DNA from: Rhodospirillum sp047263945
GTDB lineage: Bacteria > Pseudomonadota > Alphaproteobacteria > Rhodospirillales > Rhodospirillaceae
Length of the DNA stretch: 64,000 nt
Reading direction: 5' to 3'
Assembly: GCF_047263945.1 (NCBI RefSeq)
Contig: NZ_JBLAVB010000006.1
Span: 310,001 to 374,000 of the forward strand
Shown: positions 53,625-64,000 of the stretch, piece by piece
Position numbering within the stretch: the first letter of the stretch is position 1
Layout: the number at the start of each line of letters is the position of its first letter
Made by a program: the position numbers and the translations under genes
The notes under the pieces: generated by a model
The model's database searches: none
What the model saw: the letters and a program-made list of their open reading frames with translations, nothing else
What the model was told of the DNA's origin: nothing

Positions 53625-53654
53625 AACGGCGGATCCCTCGGAGCCGCCGTTTTT
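53625..53654 (+). terminator. Terminator after the universal stress protein gene
   Basis: AACGGCGG (53625-53632) pairs with CCGCCGTT (53644-53651), followed by TTT, ten bases past the stop. Confidence 0.8.
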
Positions 53655-53746
53655 CAACCGTGATCAACGACGAAAGCGCCAAGATACAGAAGCGCCAAGA
53701 TTTGGACAATTGGCCGAGGGTCGCCCTCACTCTGATTCTATAAATT

Positions 53747-53811
53747 TTAGTGTACCTTCGAGATCAAGTTGGTCCGCGAATGCGACCCCAACTTGATCTC
53801 GGACGGCTCTC
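53747..53811. repeat. Uninterrupted palindrome matching the arms at 49737/49914
   Basis: CGAGATCAAGTTGG (53759-53772) pairs perfectly with CCAACTTGATCTCG (53788-53801). The outer sequence TAGTGTACC...GGACGGCTCT matches the outer parts of the 49737-49940 element, but here the loop is only 15 bases. Confidence 0.85.
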
Positions 53812-53830
53812 GTGCTTCAACCGCTCCATG

Positions 53831-53863
53831 AAAAAACCTCGCTCAATTTGAGCGAGGTTTTTT
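53831..53863. terminator. Strong bidirectional terminator (greA side)
   Basis: AAAAAACCTCGCTCA pairs perfectly with TGAGCGAGGTTTTTT around ATT. It lies 26 bases beyond the greA stop (minus strand) and has T runs in both directions. Confidence 0.93.
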
Positions 53864-53888
53864 CACGTCAGCACTCAACTCCGGCCAA

Positions 53889-54362
53889 TCAGCCGAAGCG
53901 GACCTTCGTCACCTCGTAGAACTTCGAACCACCAGGGGCCTTGACCTCGATGGAATCTCCCAGAACCTTGCCAATCAATGCCTTGGCAATGGGCGAAGCG
54001 ACCGAAATCCGGCCCGCCTTCAAATCGGCCTCGTGGGCACCGACAATCTGGTAGGTCATTTCCTCGTCCGTATCCTCATCGGCCACCGTAACCGTGGCGC
54101 CAAAGCGAACAGTGTCCCCGGACATCTTGGTGATATCGATCACATCGGCCCGGCTGACAACGTCCTCGAGCTCCTTGATCCGCCCCTCAATAAAGCTCTG
54201 TTTTTCCCGCGCCGCATGGTATTCGGCGTTTTCCGACAGATCCCCATGCTCCCGCGCCTCGCTGATGGCACGGATAACCGCTGGACGTTCTTCGTTTTTC
54301 AAAATCTTCAACTCAGCCTCCAGACGGACCAACCCGTCCGGAGTCATGGGTATCTTTTCCAT
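53889..54362 (-). CDS. greA: Transcription elongation factor GreA
   Basis: Rescues backtracked RNA polymerase by stimulating transcript cleavage. It has 157 residues, as usual. The N-terminal coiled coil (MTPDGLVRLEAELKILKNEERPAVIRAISEAREHGDLSENAEYHAAREKQSFIEGRIKELE) carries the acidic tip residues D and E in GDLSENAEY. The C-terminal FKBP-like domain ends SPIAKALIGKVLGDSIEVKAPGG. It lies downstream of carB on the same strand (142-base gap) and ends at a strong terminator. Confidence 0.97.
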   Translation of the reverse strand: MEKIPMTPDGLVRLEAELKILKNEERPAVIRAISEAREHGDLSENAEYHAAREKQSFIEGRIKELEDVVSRADVIDITKMSGDTVRFGATVTVADEDTDEEMTYQIVGAHEADLKAGRISVASPIAKALIGKVLGDSIEVKAPGGSKFYEVTKVRFG

Positions 54363-54504
54363 GGATACGAATCCTTAAAACCGATGATCCAAGCGTCGCC
54401 GTGGTTCCCCCCCAAAAAAAACCGGTGGCCTGATAAAGCCCCCGAACCTTTGGTCGAGACCCCCGGACTCACGCGATGGCGTAAGGGGACTCCCTAGGCG
54501 ACGA

Positions 54505-57753
<3,249 letters not shown>

Positions 57754-57891
57754 GCGACTTCCCTTTGGAGCGGCGGGGGATCCGGGCGAGACCCATAATT
57801 CGGCCCGCCCACCGCCCGCCATTTTAAACGCGTGGCGCGCTGTTCTTGGAAAACCGCCCCAGGTCGGACCCAGGGCGGGAGGGGACTTCAA

Positions 57892-59061
57892 TCAAGCGCG
57901 CTGGGCGTCCATCAGATCAACGAAGCGCTGGAACAGGTAGTGACTGTCCCGGGGCCCCGGCGAGGCCTCCGGATGGTACTGAACGGAGAAGATCGGTTTG
58001 CCATCCACCGCAATCCCCTCCAACACGCCATCAAACAGGCTGGTATGGGTCTCGGTCACACCATCAGGCAGACTCTCCCGATCCACGGCGAACCCATGGT
58101 TCATGGAGGTAATCTCCACCTTCCCCGTGGTGTGGTCCTTCACCGGATGGTTCGACCCCCGGTGACCGATGTCCATCTTATAAGTCTTTGCCCCCAGCGC
58201 CAGGGACAGCATCTGGTGCCCCAGGCAAATGCCGAACACCGGCTTGCCGGAGTCGAGAAGGGACCGGATCACTGGAACGGCATAGGCTCCGGTGGCTGCG
58301 GGATCGCCAGGACCGTTAGACAGGAAGATGCCGTCCGGGTTCAGTGCCTTCACCTCCTCGGCGGAGGTCGAAGCGGGAACGACGGTAACCTTGCAGCCCA
58401 ACCCCGCCAGATTGCGCAAAATATTGCGTTTCGCCCCATAGTCCACGGCGACCACATGATACTTGGCCTCGGCCAGTTCTCCGTAGCCCGCTTCCAGGTC
58501 CCAGGGCGTTTCCGACCAACTGTAGGTCTGGCCACAGGTCACGTCCTTGGCCAGATCCATGCCCTCCAAGCCGGGCCACCCCTTGGCTTTTTCCACCAGG
58601 ACATCGATGTCAAAAATCCCATCGGGGGAATGGACGACAATCCCCGTCGGCGCGCCCGCATCGCGGATCCGCCGGGTCAGGCGCCGGGTGTCAACGCCAC
58701 TGATGCCCACCAGCCCCCGGGACTTCAGCCAGCCATCCAGGTGCTGAGCCGAGCGCCAATTCGCCGGTTCGGTGATATCGGCGCGCAACACACAGCCCCG
58801 GGCTGCTGTAGCGGTGCTTTCGATATCTTCGGTGTTGGTGCCGACATTGCCCACATGGGGGAAACAGAAAGTGATAATCTGCCCCGCGTATGAGGGGTCG
58901 GTCAGCACTTCCTGGTACCCGGTCAAGCCCGTATTGAAGCAGACCTCGCCAATGGCCTCTCCGACGGCGCCGACGCCCCGTCCCCACAGGATGGTGCCAT
59001 CGGCCAGGACCAACGCCGCAGTGGTTCCGGGCGGGCGGGGCGTGGGTGTGCTGCTGGACAT
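57892..59061 (-). CDS. carA: Carbamoyl phosphate synthase small subunit
   Basis: Glutamine amidotransferase subunit supplying ammonia to CarB. The 389 residues contain the N-terminal ALVLADGTILWGRGVGA and GEVCFNTGLTGYQEVLTDPSYAGQI. The class I amidotransferase domain has GPGDP, PVFGICLGHQMLSLALG (catalytic Cys) and QYHPEASPGPRDS (His and Glu). The ATG at 59061 has GGGAA upstream; 59082 is an alternative start adding seven residues. It precedes carB by 138 bases. Confidence 0.97.
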   Translation of the reverse strand: MSSSTPTPRPPGTTAALVLADGTILWGRGVGAVGEAIGEVCFNTGLTGYQEVLTDPSYAGQIITFCFPHVGNVGTNTEDIESTATAARGCVLRADITEPANWRSAQHLDGWLKSRGLVGISGVDTRRLTRRIRDAGAPTGIVVHSPDGIFDIDVLVEKAKGWPGLEGMDLAKDVTCGQTYSWSETPWDLEAGYGELAEAKYHVVAVDYGAKRNILRNLAGLGCKVTVVPASTSAEEVKALNPDGIFLSNGPGDPAATGAYAVPVIRSLLDSGKPVFGICLGHQMLSLALGAKTYKMDIGHRGSNHPVKDHTTGKVEITSMNHGFAVDRESLPDGVTETHTSLFDGVLEGIAVDGKPIFSVQYHPEASPGPRDSHYLFQRFVDLMDAQRA

Positions 59062-59466
59062 GACTTTAATTCCCGCTTTCAATCAAATGGATCCGCCCAG
59101 CCCCCTTGACCTTAGCGGGACCGCGCGGGCGCGACCAACCCCGACGCGGAGAGGGGGACCTCGGCGGGCGCGGGATACGGTCTGGGTTATTGGTGGCCGA
59201 ACGTCGGTCGCACAGGAGCAGACCGGCGACCTCGCCCGCTATTTCCCATATTGGCTGGAAATGCGCGCGCCGCCAAGCCTCCCTCCGCAGGAAACGCGTG
59301 GGCCGTCGACGGTAGTTAAGCGATGCCCTCCGGGAAGTCAAGAATCGGAAAAAAAATAAAAATTCAAATCTTTCAATGCACTAATAATACGCAAGCCCCC
59401 TTTGCTTTCCCGTGATTTTGGGATAGGTTTCGCCCTTTCCTCTCAAACCTACTCGGAGTCCCCCCG
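59062..59466. other. carA/yqeY divergent intergenic region
   Basis: About 400 bases between divergent starts. The carA side is very GC-rich; the yqeY side has an AT-rich tract (59346-59395, AAAAAAAATAAAAATTC) suited to a promoter or DNA-bending site. Frames through it are arginine/proline-rich and unconvincing as genes. No RNA element was recognised. Confidence 0.6.
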
Positions 59467-59925
59467 ATGCTGCGTTCCCAACTTAACGACGCGCTCAAGG
59501 AAGCCATGCGGGCGAGGGATCAAACCACCCTCTCGACCGTTCGACTGATCCTCGCCGCCCTCAAGGATCGGGACATTTGCGCCCGGGGCAACGGCAATCC
59601 GGACGGAATCGACGAGGAGGAGATCCTCGGCATGCTGCAGTCCATGGTGAAGCAGCGCCGGGAAAGTATTAACATGTACGAACAGGGCGGTCGCCTGGAA
59701 CTGGCCGAAGAGGAAGGCAATGAAATTGCCGTGATCGAGCGGTTTCTTCCCGCCCAAATGGACGCCGCCGATCTGGCCCGCGCCGTGGATGCCACCCTCG
59801 CCGACCTGGGTGCCGAAGGACTGAAGGACATGGGCCGGGTCATGGCCGCCTTGAAGGAGCGCTACGCCGGTCAAATGGACTTCGGCAAGGCAGGCGCCCT
59901 GGCGAAGGCCAAACTGAACGCCTAA
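59467..59925 (+). CDS. GatB/YqeY domain-containing protein
   Basis: A 152-residue helical YqeY-type protein (MLRSQLNDALKEAMRARDQTTLSTVRLILAALKDRDI, later QRRESINMYEQGGRLELAEEEGNEIAVIERFLPAQM and GLKDMGRVMAALKERYAGQMDFGKA). The domain resembles the tRNA-binding tail of GatB, but the free-standing protein's function is not settled. GGAG precedes the ATG. It sits directly upstream of dnaG and rpoD, the usual alphaproteobacterial arrangement. Confidence 0.93.
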   Translation: MLRSQLNDALKEAMRARDQTTLSTVRLILAALKDRDICARGNGNPDGIDEEEILGMLQSMVKQRRESINMYEQGGRLELAEEEGNEIAVIERFLPAQMDAADLARAVDATLADLGAEGLKDMGRVMAALKERYAGQMDFGKAGALAKAKLNA

Positions 59926-59948
59926 CTGTACACCAACACTTACTCACT

Positions 59949-59959
59949 CCCCCCCCCCC
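59949..59959 (+). repeat. Run of eleven C between yqeY and dnaG
   Basis: A homopolymer of 11 C, 44 bases before the dnaG start, prone to length slippage. Confidence 0.9.
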
Positions 59960-60002
59960 GCCACTCCGGTGGGGATGCCCGCGTCCTATGAAGGGCTTGC
60001 CC

Positions 60003-62015
60003 ATGGCCTTGCCCAACAGCTTCCTTGATGAAATCCGTGCCCGCCTGACCCTGTCTTCGGTCATCGGCAGACGGGTCAAGCTTGTCCGCAAGGGCCGGGA
60101 ATATTCCGGTCTGTGCCCCTTCCACAACGAAAAAAGCCCCTCCTTCACCGTCAATGACGAGAAGGGCTTTTTCCATTGCTTTGGCTGTGGCGCCCATGGG
60201 GATGTCATCGGCTTTGAGATGCAGGCGGGAAACCTGCCCTTCCGCGAAGCCGTGGACCGCCTCGCCGCCGAAGCGGGATTGGAGATTCCCCGGGAAACCC
60301 CGGAAGACCGGCAAAAAGCAAAAGCGGCAGCCAGTTACCGGGAAGTCATGGAGATGGCCACCCGGTTCTACGAAAAGATGCTGCGCCTGCCCCAGGGCAA
60401 GGATGGACTGGCCTATCTGCGGCGCCGGGGGTTGAACGACGCCACCATTGCGCGGTTCCGCCTGGGCCATGCCCCCGGCGGCGGAGCCCTGCGCGCCGCC
60501 CTCTCCCGCGAAGGCGTCGACGACCAAGTGATGGCCGACCTGGGGCTGATCATGCGACCCGACGATGGTCGGGCCCCCTACGATTATTTCCGCGACCGCG
60601 TCCTGTTCCCCATCGCGGACCGCGCCGGGCGGGTCGTGGCCTTTGGTGCTCGGATTTTGGGCGACGGCCAACCCAAGTACTTGAACTCCCCGGAAACCCC
60701 GCTCTTCCACAAGGGGCGCGAGCTGTACAACCTGGGTCCGGCCCGGGAAGCCGCGCGGCAATCCAACACCATCATCGTCGCCGAGGGCTATATGGACGTC
60801 ATCGCCCTCACGCGGGGCGGCTTTGCCAATGCCGTCGCCCCCCTGGGCACGGCCCTGACGGAAAACCAGTTGGAGGCCCTCTGGCGGGGAGTCCCCGAAC
60901 CGACCCTCTGCTTCGACGGTGACGCTGCGGGCCAGCGGGCAGCCAAGCGGGCGATGGAGCGGGCCCTGCCCCTCCTCGGCCCCGGGCGATCCCTGCGCTT
61001 CGCCCTGCTCCCCCCCGGACAAGATCCGGACGACCTGCTGTCCGAAGGCGGACCGGATGCCTTGCGCCGGGTGCTCGACCACGCCCAACCCCTGGCCGAA
61101 ATGGCCTGGCGCTCTTTGATCGAAGGGCGGGATCTGTCCACACCGGAACGCCAAGCCGGGCTGGAGAAGGACATCGATGGGTTGGTCAACGCCATCACCG
61201 ACCGGTCCGTGCAAAACCACTATCGCCGTGCCCTGAGAGAGAGGTTCTGGACCCTGCTGCGGGGCAACCGCGACCAGGGGAGCCAGAGACGCGGATCCGA
61301 CTGGAAGACGAATCGACCCCAGAGTCAAGGACTGGGACAGGGCACTCGGGGCGCATGGCCCGCCAAAGGCGGAGGAGCCCGTTTCCGAGGCCGGGGGGGG
61401 CCTCTCCCTACCCCCTCTCCGCCCCTCCCCGCCCCAACCGACGCCCGTATCCTGCGGGAGCGATTGCTTCTTGCTGCGGCCATCACCCATCCGGAAGTCT
61501 TTGACCATATTGGCGAACGGCTGGGGTCCATGGATATGTCCGACCCCACCCTTGACTCGGCAAGACAAGAAATCGTAATCATCCTGTCCTCTGAAAAAAG
61601 CCTTGACTTTAATGGCCTTCGGGACCAGTTGAGCGCTAGGGGTTTGTCGGGGGCCATCGCGGGGCTATTGCGTCCTGATGTTCTGATTCACGCGAAATTC
61701 GCGCGTCCAGGGTCCGACCCGGGCTTGGTGAAAGCCGGGTGGGACCACACATATGATATCCACCAGCGCGACGCGCTGCGGGCGGACTGCCGAAGAGCAA
61801 ATGATCGGTTGGGAGACCACATGACCCAAGAGGCCCTGGAGCATTTCTTCGCCTTCAAACGGCATGATACCTGGTCGGACGCAGCTCTCCCCGATGACGC
61901 GTCGTTCCAAGACAGGGTGGAGTTTGACGGAGCGGGAGAGTTCGACGGCGCCGGGGAAGACCTGTCGAACGCGACAGAGGACCAGGAATTGCCCCAGCAG
62001 GGCAGGTCCCGGTAA
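60003..62015 (+). CDS. dnaG: DNA primase
   Basis: Makes RNA primers for replication. In 670 residues: N-terminal zinc-binding domain with CPFHNEKSPSFTV and FHCFGCGAHGD (three Cys and one His), the RNA polymerase/TOPRIM core with VIVAEGYMDVIAL near 265 and LCFDGDAAGQRAA near 310 (acidic metal site), then a Gly/Pro-rich linker (about 425-480) and a helicase-interaction-like C-terminal domain. An acidic tail contains two copies of EFDGAGE. The ATG at 60003 with AAGGG upstream fits the family start (MALPNSFLDEIRAR); 59988 is an alternative. Confidence 0.96.
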   Translation: MALPNSFLDEIRARLTLSSVIGRRVKLVRKGREYSGLCPFHNEKSPSFTVNDEKGFFHCFGCGAHGDVIGFEMQAGNLPFREAVDRLAAEAGLEIPRETPEDRQKAKAAASYREVMEMATRFYEKMLRLPQGKDGLAYLRRRGLNDATIARFRLGHAPGGGALRAALSREGVDDQVMADLGLIMRPDDGRAPYDYFRDRVLFPIADRAGRVVAFGARILGDGQPKYLNSPETPLFHKGRELYNLGPAREAARQSNTIIVAEGYMDVIALTRGGFANAVAPLGTALTENQLEALWRGVPEPTLCFDGDAAGQRAAKRAMERALPLLGPGRSLRFALLPPGQDPDDLLSEGGPDALRRVLDHAQPLAEMAWRSLIEGRDLSTPERQAGLEKDIDGLVNAITDRSVQNHYRRALRERFWTLLRGNRDQGSQRRGSDWKTNRPQSQGLGQGTRGAWPAKGGGARFRGRGGPLPTPSPPLPAPTDARILRERLLLAAAITHPEVFDHIGERLGSMDMSDPTLDSARQEIVIILSSEKSLDFNGLRDQLSARGLSGAIAGLLRPDVLIHAKFARPGSDPGLVKAGWDHTYDIHQRDALRADCRRANDRLGDHMTQEALEHFFAFKRHDTWSDAALPDDASFQDRVEFDGAGEFDGAGEDLSNATEDQELPQQGRSR

Positions 62016-62244
62016 AGGCGAAACCCCCGACCGGGGCAAGGCAAGGCCCGATGGGCTGGCGCAAGGGTCGATCGGGGCAGTGAGAGTGACGGAGACCGGT
62101 TTCCAGGGGAGAAAGAGACCCTTGAGACTCGGGGATCTGGAGGAAGGCTCCCTCAAGGGGTCGGGAAGCAACATGCTTCCAGTGGGCGAAGCGCCAGGAC
62201 AGGCAAACGCCCCGCTGGAAAGCGGGTGAAGGAAGATAAACCGT

Positions 62245-64000
<1,756 letters not shown>

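Noticed and set aside
59066..59341. A 91-codon frame upstream of carA that might be a leader peptide
   Set aside because: Arginine/proline-rich low-complexity translation, no attenuator structure seen, and no reason to prefer it over noncoding sequence.

Overview
The window looks like chromosome from a free-living, GC-rich alphaproteobacterium, most likely of the Rhodospirillales. The evidence is protein character and gene order: a carA-carB-greA block, a yqeY-dnaG-rpoD block, a DgcN/DgcA pair, a transglutaminase-DUF2126 protein, several GGDEF proteins and an NnrU-family protein. Genus is not decided. No rRNA, tRNA, transposase, integrase or phage gene was seen.

Layout. 1-3374: an ABC-F ATPase cut by the left edge, then a receiver protein overlapping an SUMF1-fold exported protein. 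3418-9107: glycogen genes, glgC divergent from glgA-glgP. 9351-13799: a DUF2000 protein divergent from an Lrp/AsnC regulator, then a 1122-residue transglutaminase/DUF2126 protein. 14221-17563: dgcN-dgcA (N-acetyl-D-glutamate metabolism) and a membrane diguanylate cyclase. 17685-21474: ligA, a hydrolase, and a minus-strand operon of Na/Pi cotransporter, coiled-coil protein and NnrU. 23755-26333: a small cysteine-containing exported protein and a TonB-dependent copper receptor. 26679-32546: small conserved proteins, an HpcH/HpaI aldolase, a HerA-like ATPase and a GAF-PAS-GGDEF protein. 32609-35328: a puuA/puuB-like pair for gamma-glutamylated amine catabolism.

35388-38355 is the most unusual part. 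Four CRISPR arrays (1, 2, 3 and 7 spacers) lie head to tail, each with its own copy of a roughly 165-base leader. The first three each end in a hairpin and are separated by three near-identical units of about 580 bases. There are no cas genes in the window. The repeat has a stem-loop followed by an 8-base ACTGAAAC end, which fits Cas6-type processing of plus-strand transcripts.

38489-46239: a LysR regulator divergent from a complete five-gene peptide-type ABC importer. 46456-49711: a family 9 glycosyltransferase, then a receiver protein coupled to an HPt-REC-REC-GGDEF protein. 50024-53615: a phosphodiesterase-type hydrolase, a NarL-type regulator, a 670-base stretch without genes, a frameshifted MarR-like pseudogene and a tandem universal stress protein. 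53889-59061: greA, carB and carA on the minus strand. 59467-64000: yqeY, dnaG and the start of rpoD.

Intergenic space also holds a dispersed family of GC-rich palindromic elements (at least seven copies, some ending in GGTACACGACAG or its complement) and separate AT-richer palindromes bounded by TAGA/TCTA. In one place a GC-rich element sits inside the loop of another palindrome, as if inserted there.
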